Positions 7,514-15,901 of a stretch of 64,000 bases of DNA are shown here, piece after piece. This DNA comes from Pacificispira sp002696645 (GTDB lineage Bacteria; Pseudomonadota; Alphaproteobacteria; UBA8366; Aestuariispiraceae). The notes under the pieces were generated by a model that was not told the origin of the DNA, ran no database searches, and saw only the letters and a list, made by a program, of their open reading frames with translations. The stretch lies in the NCBI RefSeq assembly GCF_048892425.1, contig NZ_JBLZHU010000007.1, positions 186,001-250,000 of the forward strand, read 5' to 3'. The first letter of the stretch is position 1, and every line of letters starts with the position of its first letter. The translations under genes and the position numbers were made by a program.

Positions 7514-9730
7514 ATGAGCCGAAACACGCTGCCTGAAACCCAGTCTTTGTTCCCTCCCGCCCGTCGGGTCAAGGTCCTATTGCCGCTGCCGCTGGCGGGG
7601 GGCTATGACTATGGCGTTCCAGACGGGATGTCCGTGGACTTTGGCGATTTTGTCGAGGTCCCCTTGGGGGGGCGTCGCATCATCGGGATTGTCTGGGATG
7701 ACCCGCCCGATCCAGACGGTGTGCCCGAATCGAAGCTGCGCCAGATTGAGGCCGTGCTGCCCGTCCCGCCCCTGCCCGATGCGTCGCGCCAGTTTGTGGA
7801 ACGCATCGCAGCCTATACCCTGGCCCCGCCCGGCAGCGTGCTGCGCATGGCGATGAGTTCCCCAAAATCTCTGGAGCCACCCCCCGTGCGCACGGTCTAT
7901 ACCGCCGCAGACCCCGTGCCGGGGGATTTGCGCCTGACCGGTGCCAGGCGCCGCGTCATGCAGGTTGCCCAGAACAGCCCGGCTTTGTCTGCCAGCGACC
8001 TGGCGCGGGAAGCCGGCGTCACCCCCGGTGTCATTCGCGGCCTGGCCGATGCCGGCGGCCTGCTGCCCTTGCGCCTGCCGGATCGGGAAGCCTTCGATGT
8101 CCCAGATCCTGCAAAGCAGGGGCCGGACTTATCACCTGATCAGGCGAAGGCCGCCGTTGCCCTGTGTCAGGCGGTAAAGGCCGATACATTCTCTGTGACC
8201 TTGCTGGACGGCATTACCGGGTCCGGCAAGACGGAAGTTTATTTTGAAGCCATCGCGACCGCCCTCGCAGCAGATCAGACCGTACTGGTTCTGCTGCCCG
8301 AAATCGCCCTGTCCGCACAATGGCTTGAGCGATTTCAAGAGCGGTTCGGCGTCCGCCCAGCCGAATGGCATTCAGACCTGTCGCCCGGCACCCGCCGCCG
8401 CACCTGGCGCGCCGTGGCAGAAGATCGCGTCCGGATCATGGTCGGGGCCCGATCCGCCCTGCATCTGCCCTTTCGCGATCTGGGCCTGATCGTCGTCGAT
8501 GAGGAGCATGACGGGTCCTTCAAGCAGGAAGAAGGCGTGATCTATCACGCCCGGGATATGGCCGTCCTGCGGGCGCAGATCTTTGAATGTCCCATCGTAC
8601 TTGCCTCTGCAACACCCAGCCTGGAGACTTTGGCGAATGTGGAGGCAGGCCGATATCAAAGCCTGCATCTGACGGACCGCCATGGCACTGCCAGCCTGCC
8701 CGACATAGAAATCATCGACCTGCGCAAGACACCGCCGCCGCGCCAGAGATGGATATCGCCCCCGCTGCAGGATGCGCTGGAAGAAACCCTGGCGCGGGGG
8801 GAGCAGGCCTTGCTGTTCCTGAACCGTCGGGGCTATGCACCGCTGACTTTGTGTCGCACCTGCGGGCACAGGATAGAATGCCCGATGTGCGATGCCTGGC
8901 TGGTCGAACATCGCTTTGGCCGTCGGCTGGAATGTCATCATTGCGGCTATATGATGAAGACCCCGGAAATCTGCCCCTCCTGTGAAGATACCGGCAGCCT
9001 GGTTGCTTGCGGCCCCGGTGTCGAACGCTTGTTTGAAGAGGCCAGCGCCCTGCTGCCAGAGGCCCGAATTGAGATTGTCACGTCCGACACGCTGCAAGGC
9101 CCCTTGGCCGCCGCTGCCTTTGTGGATCGCATCACCAGTGGCGAGATCAACCTGATCATCGGAACCCAGATCGTTGCCAAGGGCTATCACTTTCCCCTGC
9201 TGACCCTGGTTGGTGTGGTGGATGCGGATCTGGGGCTGGCAGGCGGTGATCTGCGTGCGGCTGAGCGCACCTTTCAGATGCTAAGTCAGGTCGCCGGACG
9301 GGCGGGCCGTGCCGGTCATGCCGGACGGGTCCTGCTGCAGACCGCCAATCCCACAGCCTCCGTATTGCAAGCGATTGCGCATAATGACCGGAATGGATTC
9401 TATGCCGCAGAGGCAGACATGCGTCGCCAACAGACCTGGCCCCCCTATGGCAGGCTGGCCGCGTTAATCGTGTCAGGAGAGGATGAGGGCCAGGTGGAGC
9501 GGGTCGCCGCCGATCTGGCACGCACCGCACCACAGGCAGAAGGCCTGCGCGTCCTGGGTCCTGCCGCGCCACCTTTGGCCCTGTTGCGGGGTCGCTATCG
9601 CCGTCGCCTGCTGATGAAAACCGACCGCAAAATCAGCATCCAGAAGGCCGTCAGTGATTGGTTGGGCCGGGTAAAGCCCCCCACCAGTGTGCGCATCCAG
9701 GTCGACATAGATCCATACAGTTTTATGTAA
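7514..9730 (+). CDS. priA: Primosomal protein N' (replication restart helicase PriA)
   Basis: PriA is the 3'-5' helicase that recognises stalled forks and reloads DnaB. The 738-residue protein has an N-terminal DNA-binding domain (about 15-115), a winged-helix segment, the helicase P-loop GITGSGKTEVYF (about 236), a DEEH box in VVDEEHDGSFKQEE, and an eight-cysteine zinc-binding insert (CRTCGH, CPMC, CHHCGY, CPSC; about 453-492). GTQIVAKGYHFP and QVAGRAGRAG mark the second RecA lobe. All motifs are intact. The ATG follows CAGGGGAG. Divergent from fsa. Confidence 0.97.
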   Translation: MSRNTLPETQSLFPPARRVKVLLPLPLAGGYDYGVPDGMSVDFGDFVEVPLGGRRIIGIVWDDPPDPDGVPESKLRQIEAVLPVPPLPDASRQFVERIAAYTLAPPGSVLRMAMSSPKSLEPPPVRTVYTAADPVPGDLRLTGARRRVMQVAQNSPALSASDLAREAGVTPGVIRGLADAGGLLPLRLPDREAFDVPDPAKQGPDLSPDQAKAAVALCQAVKADTFSVTLLDGITGSGKTEVYFEAIATALAADQTVLVLLPEIALSAQWLERFQERFGVRPAEWHSDLSPGTRRRTWRAVAEDRVRIMVGARSALHLPFRDLGLIVVDEEHDGSFKQEEGVIYHARDMAVLRAQIFECPIVLASATPSLETLANVEAGRYQSLHLTDRHGTASLPDIEIIDLRKTPPPRQRWISPPLQDALEETLARGEQALLFLNRRGYAPLTLCRTCGHRIECPMCDAWLVEHRFGRRLECHHCGYMMKTPEICPSCEDTGSLVACGPGVERLFEEASALLPEARIEIVTSDTLQGPLAAAAFVDRITSGEINLIIGTQIVAKGYHFPLLTLVGVVDADLGLAGGDLRAAERTFQMLSQVAGRAGRAGHAGRVLLQTANPTASVLQAIAHNDRNGFYAAEADMRRQQTWPPYGRLAALIVSGEDEGQVERVAADLARTAPQAEGLRVLGPAAPPLALLRGRYRRRLLMKTDRKISIQKAVSDWLGRVKPPTSVRIQVDIDPYSFM

Positions 9731-9822
9731 GTGGTTGAATGCTGGATGCTTATGATTGCGCGACAGTCCCCGGAAGGGTAGTAAGTCTTACTTGCTATTT
9801 CCGGGAAGGACCCGCCGGTTCC

Positions 9823-10377
9823 ATGCTGTTCAACCTGCCCAATTTATTGACCCTGTTTCGCATCGTCGCCATCGTTCCGATTGCAGCATTTATTTATGTC
9901 GATGCCTATTGGGCGCATTGGACGGCCTTTGGTCTGTTTTCCGCAGCGGGCATCACGGATTTCTTTGATGGATATCTTGCACGCTCTACGGGTCAGGTGT
10001 CCAAGCTGGGGCGGTTTCTGGACCCGATTGCCGACAAATTGCTGATCGCCGCCGTGATCTTCATGCTGGTCGCATCGGGTGGCTTGTCCGGCTGGGCGAT
10101 CCTGCCGGGGCTGATCATTCTTATCCGCGAAATCACGGTATCAGGCCTGCGGGAATTTCTGGCGGAGCTGCGGGTCGGCATGCCGGTCTCAAGCCTGGCG
10201 AAATGGAAGACAACCATTCAAATTTTCGCCCTGGGATTCCTGATTGTCGGCACTGCCAGCCCGGCGATAATCCCAAGCGTCCTGATTGGTGAAATTCTGA
10301 TCTGGCTCGCAGCCGGGCTGACGGTTGTCACCGGCTTTGACTATCTTCGGGCCGGTCTGAAACACATGACAGACTGA
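9823..10377 (+). CDS. pgsA: CDP-diacylglycerol-glycerol-3-phosphate 3-phosphatidyltransferase
   Basis: This integral membrane enzyme makes phosphatidylglycerol phosphate, the committed step to phosphatidylglycerol and cardiolipin. The CDP-alcohol phosphotransferase signature DG-x2-AR-x8-G-x3-D-x3-D is complete in DGYLARSTGQVSKLGRFLDP and the following IAD. About four to five hydrophobic helices are visible. I take the ATG at 9823 (MLFNLPNLLTLFRI), the family consensus start, giving 184 residues; an in-frame ATG at 9739 would add 28 unrelated residues. Lies just downstream of priA and 21 bp before mobB. Confidence 0.93.
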   Translation: MLFNLPNLLTLFRIVAIVPIAAFIYVDAYWAHWTAFGLFSAAGITDFFDGYLARSTGQVSKLGRFLDPIADKLLIAAVIFMLVASGGLSGWAILPGLIILIREITVSGLREFLAELRVGMPVSSLAKWKTTIQIFALGFLIVGTASPAIIPSVLIGEILIWLAAGLTVVTGFDYLRAGLKHMTD

Positions 10378-10398
10378 CCAGCAGGGGGATGCACAAAC

Positions 10399-10905
10399 AT
10401 GCGCCTTCTGGGCATCGCGGGCTATAGCGGCTCTGGCAAGACAACCCTGGTGACCAAATTGATTCCGGCGCTGACCGCACGGGGATTGCGCGTTTCAACC
10501 ATCAAACACGCGCACCACAATTTTGATGTCGATACGCCGGGCAAAGATTCCTATCAGCACCGCCATGCTGGTGCGACGGAGGTCCTGATCTCCTCTGCCA
10601 ATCGCTGGGCGTTGATGCATGAACACCGCGGCGACGTAGAGCCCAGCCTGGACGATCTGGTTGGCAAATTGAGCGATGTCGATCTGGTCCTGGTGGAAGG
10701 GTGGAAATTTGGCACCCATCCAAAACTGGAAGTCCACCGCACCGCCACGGAAAAGCCGCTGTTGGCGAACAGTGATGACAATGTCATCGCAATTGCGACG
10801 GATACCGACACTTTAATGGGCGTGAAACAGCCGATCCTGCCTATTGATGACATCCCCGCGATTACTGATTTTGTGATCGGGTTTATGCGCACCGGCACAA
10901 CATAA
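10399..10905 (+). CDS. mobB: Molybdopterin-guanine dinucleotide biosynthesis adaptor MobB
   Basis: A 168-residue P-loop GTPase with Walker A GYSGSGKTTLV at residues 6-16, then STIKHAHH and the Walker B-like DLVLVEGWKFG, all typical of MobB. MobB helps MobA attach GMP to molybdenum cofactor. mobA is not in the window, but moeA, moaD and moaE follow, so this is a cofactor assembly cluster. The nucleotide cyclase gene lies between mobB and moeA. Normal length, no oddities. Confidence 0.93.
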   Translation: MRLLGIAGYSGSGKTTLVTKLIPALTARGLRVSTIKHAHHNFDVDTPGKDSYQHRHAGATEVLISSANRWALMHEHRGDVEPSLDDLVGKLSDVDLVLVEGWKFGTHPKLEVHRTATEKPLLANSDDNVIAIATDTDTLMGVKQPILPIDDIPAITDFVIGFMRTGTT

Positions 10906-10916
10906 GTGAATCCCTC

Positions 10917-10933
10917 TTCCTGATTATCAGGAA
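10917..10933. promoter_or_regulatory. 17-bp perfect palindrome between mobB and the cyclase gene
   Basis: TTCCTGA-TTA-TCAGGAA is a perfect inverted repeat lying 12 bp after the mobB stop and just upstream of the cyclase gene. It could be an operator or a small hairpin separating the two genes. No T-run follows, so a terminator role is unlikely. Confidence 0.35.
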
Positions 10934-10970
10934 ACAGGCCAAGATGCTGAAATTAGGGAGGAGATTTGGT

Positions 10971-12695
10971 GTGCTGAAAGCCAATTCAATCGGGACTAAA
11001 ATATACTCAATCGCCCTTGGCCTCGTGCTGTTGATGATCATCGTGTCATCCGCCTCAGTATATATGGTCAGCCGAGTCCGAACCGAATTGGAACTGCAAT
11101 CAACGATCTTCCTGCCATTGAGCAACCATATCGCAGACATCGAATCCCAGGTGCTGGAGGGGGAGGTTCTGATTGAACGTCTGCGCACAGCCCTGGAGGA
11201 TGAGCGTGTTCATCTGATCTCGAAAGATGTTCATAAGACAATTCGTGATGCGGGTATTGGTGTCCATGATCAGTTCAAAGGGGCCTGGTCCATTCTGGAC
11301 GCGATCAATATGGATGACCTGACGAAGGCCACCGCCGTATCCACCACAAAAGTCTCTGCAGCCCTGAAATCAGTTGAGCAGCAATACCGTGATTATGAAG
11401 CGGATGTGAACCGCCTGTTGGAAGCCCATGACGCAGGCAATTTCGCCAGCATGCCCCTGCTGGATCAGATGCTGACGCAATCTGAGGCCCGGATCTACGA
11501 ACAGTTGGATGCGTTGCGCCGCGAGATGGGAGATCATGTTGTTGAGGCTGTCGATCAAGTCGTCAGGCTGGACGATATTCTGGATGTTCTGATGGCGGTT
11601 CTGACCGCAATCGCCGCCTTGTTGGGCTTGATCTTCGCTGCCATGGTCACAAGCCGGATTGTCACCCCGATGAAGAGTCTGGTCGAAGGATTGAAGCGGG
11701 TTGGCGCAGGTGATCTGGAAACCACCCTGGCCGTCACAACGCGGGATGAAACAGCAACCCTGGCCATTGGCTTTAATGAAATGGTTGAAGGCCTGCGCGC
11801 CAAGGAACGTATCACCGACACATTCGGTAAATATGTCGACTCCCGCGTTGTGGACGCCCTGATCAGCAATCCGGCTATGACCAAGCCCGGTGGCGACCGG
11901 CGCTATATGACGGTCCTGTTTGCCGATATGCGGGGCTTTACCAGCCTGTCTGAGCGCCTGTCGCCGGATGCGCTGGTCACTTTGTTGAATGTATATCTGG
12001 AGGATATGTCCGTCCCGATCCAGGAAACAGACGGCGTCATCGACAAATTCATCGGTGACGCGATCATGGCGTATTGGGGCCCTCCCTTTGTGGATGCCAC
12101 CCATCAGGCCCAAAATGCCTGTACAGCGGCCCTGCGCCAGTTGAACCTGATCGCAGCCTTCCAAAAGAAAGTGCCGGAAATTCTGGGGGTCAGAATTGAT
12201 GGTGATCCCATCGACATCCACTCAGGCATTGCCAGCGGGCCCGCCCTGGTTGGAACCGTCGGATCCGCCCACCATCGTAATTATACGATCATGGGCGACA
12301 CGGTGAATTTGGCTGCCCGGATCGAAGGGGCCTGCAAGATTTATGGCGTGCGCCTGTTGGTGGACGAAGCGACACGGAAAGACACAAAAGGCATTTTGTT
12401 CCGGGAAATTGACGCCTTGCGGGTAAAGGGGCGCAGCGAACCTGTGAAGGTCTTCGAAGCCATGGTATTCGACCCCGCACCAGAGCCCAAACAACGCCTG
12501 GCGCGATGCTTTGACACCGGTCTGTCTGCCTATCGCAGGGGCAGTATTGACGAAGCTGTCAGCGCATTTCAGAAATGCCTGGAAATCGAGCCACAGGACG
12601 GCCCGTCCAAAGTCTTTCTCAATCGGCTGGATCATCTCAAAAACTCACCGCCCCCCAGTGACTGGGATGGCGTTTTTGATATGCTAAGCAAGTAA
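10971..12695 (+). CDS. Membrane-bound class III adenylate/guanylate cyclase with HAMP domain
   Basis: One transmembrane helix (IALGLVLLMIIVSSASVYMV) near the N-terminus, a helical periplasmic sensor region of about 170 residues, a second membrane helix (LMAVLTAIAALLGLIFAAMV), a HAMP linker, then a class III cyclase domain. Metal-binding aspartates are in VLFADMRGFTSLSERL and FIGDAIMAYWGP; IMGDTVNLAARIEG is the second conserved block. About 55 TPR-like residues end the protein. I favour the GTG at 10971 because GGGAGGAG sits 7 bases before it; an ATG at 10944 adds 9 residues. cAMP versus cGMP is not decidable by eye. Confidence 0.9.
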   Translation: MLKANSIGTKIYSIALGLVLLMIIVSSASVYMVSRVRTELELQSTIFLPLSNHIADIESQVLEGEVLIERLRTALEDERVHLISKDVHKTIRDAGIGVHDQFKGAWSILDAINMDDLTKATAVSTTKVSAALKSVEQQYRDYEADVNRLLEAHDAGNFASMPLLDQMLTQSEARIYEQLDALRREMGDHVVEAVDQVVRLDDILDVLMAVLTAIAALLGLIFAAMVTSRIVTPMKSLVEGLKRVGAGDLETTLAVTTRDETATLAIGFNEMVEGLRAKERITDTFGKYVDSRVVDALISNPAMTKPGGDRRYMTVLFADMRGFTSLSERLSPDALVTLLNVYLEDMSVPIQETDGVIDKFIGDAIMAYWGPPFVDATHQAQNACTAALRQLNLIAAFQKKVPEILGVRIDGDPIDIHSGIASGPALVGTVGSAHHRNYTIMGDTVNLAARIEGACKIYGVRLLVDEATRKDTKGILFREIDALRVKGRSEPVKVFEAMVFDPAPEPKQRLARCFDTGLSAYRRGSIDEAVSAFQKCLEIEPQDGPSKVFLNRLDHLKNSPPPSDWDGVFDMLSK

Positions 12696-12765
12696 CCTGG
12701 AAATATCCCCCCACGACGGCTTACCAACAGCCCAACGATGTGGTGGAAAAGGAGGGATACGCCGA

Positions 12766-14061
12766 ATGGCGCAACTGACCGATGATTGTTTTGCCTTTGA
12801 CGGCCCGCTTATCACAGCTGCCGCCGCACTGGACCATATCCTGACAAAGCTGGTTTGTGTGGCAGAACCGGAACCCTGCCCGGTATCCAAGGCTTTGGGC
12901 CGGATTTTGGCGCAAGATGTCATCGCTCCAATGCCGATTCCGCCCTATGCCAATTCCGCCGTTGATGGATTTGCTGTTTACCATGCCGATTTATCCTCCG
13001 ACAGTGACACGATCCTGCCTATTGGCGGGCGCGTTGCCGCAGGCAGACCCCTGCCACGCCCCCAGAAACGCGCCGAAGCTGTGCAAATATTCACCGGCGC
13101 CCCGATGCCACTGGGAGACGGGGTGAAAGGTCCAGATACCGTCATGATGGTTGAAGACTGTATCATTTCAGAAGATCGCCAACAGGTGACCCTTAAACCC
13201 GGAATCAAACAGGGTGCAAATTGCCGCCCGGCAGGGGATGACGTCGCAGCAGGCACCAGGATACTGACCAAAGGAACCCGTCTGCGCCCGCAGGAAGTGG
13301 GGATGATCGCCGCCTGTGGCCTGGCGGAGGTTCAAGTATTTGCCCCCCTGTCCGTCGCCTTGTTTTCGACGGGCGATGAAGTCCGGCAACCGGGAAATCC
13401 CATCCCCAATGGAACGCTGTACGATTCCAATCGCTATACAATTGGGGCCGCCTTGCAAGCCTTGGGTTGTGCGGTCGAAGATCTGGGCATCTTACCAGAC
13501 GATGCGGCCGTGATCCGCCGCACATTGTCCCAGGCCGCAACGCGCCATGCCGCCATTGTCACCACGGGCGGCATGTCGATGGGGGAGGAAGATCACGTCC
13601 GCGCCGCCGTCGAAGCCTTGGGCAGTCTGAATTTCTGGCGTGTCGCAATCAAGCCCGGGCGCCCGATCGGGATGGGCCTGATCCGCCAGGAAGACGCCCC
13701 CCCTTGCGCGGTGATCGGCCTGCCGGGAAATCCGGTCGCGGCGTTGACGACATTTGCCGCATTGGCCCGGCCTGTCCTGATGACCCTGGCGGGCTTGCAC
13801 GTCACCGCCCTTCCCCGGTTCCGGGTCTGTGCGGATTTTGACTATAAGAAAAAAGCCGGACGGCGGGAATTCGTCCGGGTACGTCTGGACGGGATTGACC
13901 CGAACACTGGCCTTCCCCGGGCCATTAAACATGGTCGCAGCGGGGCTGGCGTTCTATCGTCCCTGGTCGGGGCAGATGGATTTGTGGAATTGCCCGAAGA
14001 TGATACCTATCTAGAGTCTGGGACGGCCGTTGATTTCCTGTCCTTCGCGGAGGTGTTTTGA
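12766..14061 (+). CDS. moeA: Molybdopterin molybdenumtransferase MoeA
   Basis: MoeA inserts molybdate into adenylylated molybdopterin. The 431-residue protein shows the MoeA hallmarks: PIPPYANSAVDGFAV near residue 55, the MPT-binding core FSTGDEVRQPG and TTGGMSMGEEDHV (about 205-280), and VIGLPGNPVAALTTF. Domain IV fills the last 80 residues. GGAGGG precedes the ATG. The stop lies immediately before the moaD ATG, so moeA-moaD-moaE form one transcription unit. An N-terminal extension of about 20 residues is slightly longer than in E. coli. Confidence 0.95.
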   Translation: MAQLTDDCFAFDGPLITAAAALDHILTKLVCVAEPEPCPVSKALGRILAQDVIAPMPIPPYANSAVDGFAVYHADLSSDSDTILPIGGRVAAGRPLPRPQKRAEAVQIFTGAPMPLGDGVKGPDTVMMVEDCIISEDRQQVTLKPGIKQGANCRPAGDDVAAGTRILTKGTRLRPQEVGMIAACGLAEVQVFAPLSVALFSTGDEVRQPGNPIPNGTLYDSNRYTIGAALQALGCAVEDLGILPDDAAVIRRTLSQAATRHAAIVTTGGMSMGEEDHVRAAVEALGSLNFWRVAIKPGRPIGMGLIRQEDAPPCAVIGLPGNPVAALTTFAALARPVLMTLAGLHVTALPRFRVCADFDYKKKAGRREFVRVRLDGIDPNTGLPRAIKHGRSGAGVLSSLVGADGFVELPEDDTYLESGTAVDFLSFAEVF

Positions 14062-14313
14062 ATGAGAATCCTATATTTCGCCTGGCTGCGCCAGAAGATC
14101 GGCACCGGAGAGGAACAGATTGATCCCCCGGAAACGGTGGCAACCGCCGGCCAATTAATTGATTGGTTAGCGACCCGTGGCCCTGGCTATGCGACAGCGT
14201 TCAAGGATGCCCGTGCGGTTAAGATTGCTGTGAACCAGACATTCGGGGATCGCGAAACACCGATTGCCGCGAATGATGAGGTTGCCTTCTTCCCCCCTGT
14301 GACGGGCGGCTGA
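14062..14313 (+). CDS. moaD: Molybdopterin synthase sulfur carrier subunit MoaD
   Basis: An 83-residue ubiquitin-like protein ending in the obligatory diglycine (FFPPVTGG), where the thiocarboxylate forms. It donates sulfur to cyclic pyranopterin monophosphate in complex with MoaE, whose gene follows after 3 bp. Its ATG directly follows the moeA stop, with GGAGGT inside the end of moeA as ribosome site. Normal length. Confidence 0.95.
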   Translation: MRILYFAWLRQKIGTGEEQIDPPETVATAGQLIDWLATRGPGYATAFKDARAVKIAVNQTFGDRETPIAANDEVAFFPPVTGG

Positions 14314-14316
14314 GAC

Positions 14317-14766
14317 ATGACGGTTCGGGTGCAATCGGAAGATTTCGATTTGGGACATGAACTGGATGCCATGACCAGGGGCAATACCGGCATTGGTGGG
14401 TTATGCAGCTTTGTCGGATTGGTTCGGGATATGAATGACGGGGCGGGTGTTGGCGGCATGGTCCTGGAACATTATCCCGGCATGACCGAAAAGATGCTGG
14501 AAGAAATTGAAGCACAGGCCCATGAACGCTGGCCATTGCAGGCCAGCCTGATTATACACCGCTATGGTCCCTTGCAGCCGGGCGATCGGATTGTTCTGGT
14601 CGCAGCCGCCAGCCCCCATCGCGACGCAGCGTTTCAGGCCTGCAATTTCCTGATCGATTGGCTGAAGACAAAAGCCCCCTTCTGGAAAGCGGAACAATTG
14701 GACAGTGGCGAAACCCGATGGGTCGAGGCCCGCGAGGGCGATGAAAAAGCAGCATCAAAATGGTAG
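14317..14766 (+). CDS. moaE: Molybdopterin synthase catalytic subunit MoaE
   Basis: The 149-residue large subunit of molybdopterin synthase. The catalytic lysines lie in LKTKAPFWKAEQL, and the FVGLVRDMNDG and LEHYPGMTEKML motifs are present, as is HRYGPLQPGD. It pairs with MoaD encoded just upstream. The last bases may overlap the following acetyltransferase gene if that uses its earliest ATG. Confidence 0.95.
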   Translation: MTVRVQSEDFDLGHELDAMTRGNTGIGGLCSFVGLVRDMNDGAGVGGMVLEHYPGMTEKMLEEIEAQAHERWPLQASLIIHRYGPLQPGDRIVLVAAASPHRDAAFQACNFLIDWLKTKAPFWKAEQLDSGETRWVEAREGDEKAASKW

Positions 14767-14783
14767 TGGACGAGGTGGAGCGA

Positions 14784-15254
14784 ATGGAAACAGGACCCCT
14801 GGAAATCGTGCGGGCCGGAGAGAATGATGCCGATCTGGTCGCAATCATGGTCCATCGCCTGTTACATGAAATCGGTGCCTGGCACGGTGCGCCGGATGAT
14901 GAGCGTATTCACGCCGTCTGCCGCCAACTGCTGGAAGAAGACAATCAGTTCAGCGCCCTGTTAGCCTTTGATATGGAGCGACGCCCGGTTGGCGTCATGA
15001 CGCTGACCGAAGCCGTCGCGATTTATGCGGAAGGGCGTTTGGGAATCATCATGGAATTGTATGTTGTCCCCGATGCGCGGTCAGCCGGGATCGGCGACCG
15101 CCTGATTCAGGAAGCCCGGCAGATTGGAAAAAGCCGCGGGTGGAAGCTGTTGGAGGTCAACAGCCCCGATGGTGAAGAATGGACCCGAACCCGAGCCTTC
15201 TATGAACGGCAGGGCTTTCGCCATGTTGGCCCGTTCATGAAGCTCGAATTATAG
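14784..15254 (+). CDS. GNAT-family N-acetyltransferase
   Basis: A single GNAT domain. The acetyl-CoA-binding motif A is recognisable around MELYVVPDARSAGIGDRLIQ (about residues 90-112), followed by the late AFYERQGFRHVGPFMKL strand that closes the fold. I choose the ATG at 14784, which follows AGGTGGAG at a good distance; an ATG at 14760 inside the end of moaE would add 8 residues. The substrate is unknown. Its link to the Moco genes is probably only operon adjacency. Its stop overlaps that of the convergent gene by 6 bases. Confidence 0.8.
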   Translation: METGPLEIVRAGENDADLVAIMVHRLLHEIGAWHGAPDDERIHAVCRQLLEEDNQFSALLAFDMERRPVGVMTLTEAVAIYAEGRLGIIMELYVVPDARSAGIGDRLIQEARQIGKSRGWKLLEVNSPDGEEWTRTRAFYERQGFRHVGPFMKLEL

Positions 15255-15755
15255 ATAGGCAAACGCCTTTTCTTTTGACATGTCCTTCGACAGCTTCTTG
15301 GCAACGCGCGCCAATAACTTTGTGCCCACCTTTGAAATTGCCAATTGATCCGGAAAGGGTGGCCCCTTGCTTACCCGATCCACCAGACCATATTGGGCCA
15401 TCAGGATCAGCAGGCGACGGATCGTTTCTCTGGAAACGCCAATGTTTCCGAAGATTTCAAACAGGGCAGACTGGCTTAGATTCGGAAAAATCCGGATGTT
15501 TCCTAGCGTGTCAACTTCATGTCGGGCCAGTAGTGCGGCGAACTGCTTTTCAGTTAAATCAGATGACGCATAATCCTCCAGAAACAAGAGGATCGTATAG
15601 CTCTGAATGCTGGAAAGCTGAACCGCATCCTGTCTTGCAAGCGGCGTTCCTATCCCGTTTAGCAGTTTCTCAACTTCCTTCTCAAACACACGCAAAGCTA
15701 AGGCTGGCGCACGCAGGGTCGGGTCGATTGGAACTACTGTTTTTTCTTTAGGCAT
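15249..15755 (-). CDS. Uncharacterised protein with winged-helix-like C-terminal half
   Basis: Not recognised as a named family. The 168-residue protein (ATG at 15755 behind AAAGGAA) is helical. A segment at about 105-150 (NIGVSRETIRRLLILMAQYG followed by LVDRVSKG) resembles a helix-turn-helix with wing, as in MarR/GntR-like DNA-binding proteins, and a Lys-rich helix ends the protein. It is divergent from gpmI, with an inverted repeat between them, so a regulatory role is plausible but unproven. Base composition is more A+T-rich than its neighbours. Confidence 0.6.
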   Translation of the reverse strand: MPKEKTVVPIDPTLRAPALALRVFEKEVEKLLNGIGTPLARQDAVQLSSIQSYTILLFLEDYASSDLTEKQFAALLARHEVDTLGNIRIFPNLSQSALFEIFGNIGVSRETIRRLLILMAQYGLVDRVSKGPPFPDQLAISKVGTKLLARVAKKLSKDMSKEKAFAYL

Positions 15756-15834
15756 ATAGGTTCCTTTTCCCACCAATTAAACCAACGCATCCTTGGGCTT
15801 TTAACTGAGCCCAGACTGCGATAAAACCCTCCCA

Positions 15835-15859
15835 TCAGAATCAGTATATCCCATTCTGA
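15835..15859. promoter_or_regulatory. Inverted repeat in the divergent intergenic region before gpmI
   Basis: TCAGAAT at 15835-15841 and its exact reverse complement ATTCTGA at 15853-15859 are separated by 11 bp, about 43 bp before the gpmI start. The gene on the other side encodes a winged-helix-like protein, so this is a candidate operator. Seven-base arms can arise by chance; confidence is low. Confidence 0.3.
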
Positions 15860-15901
15860 CAAACAAAGCATTCCTCAGATACAACATAACCTGTTAGGTC
15901 A

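Noticed and set aside
8372..9190. Long open frame (272 codons) antisense to priA
   Set aside because: It lies wholly opposite conserved PriA motifs, its product shows no recognisable domain, and third-position G/C bias explains the open frame.
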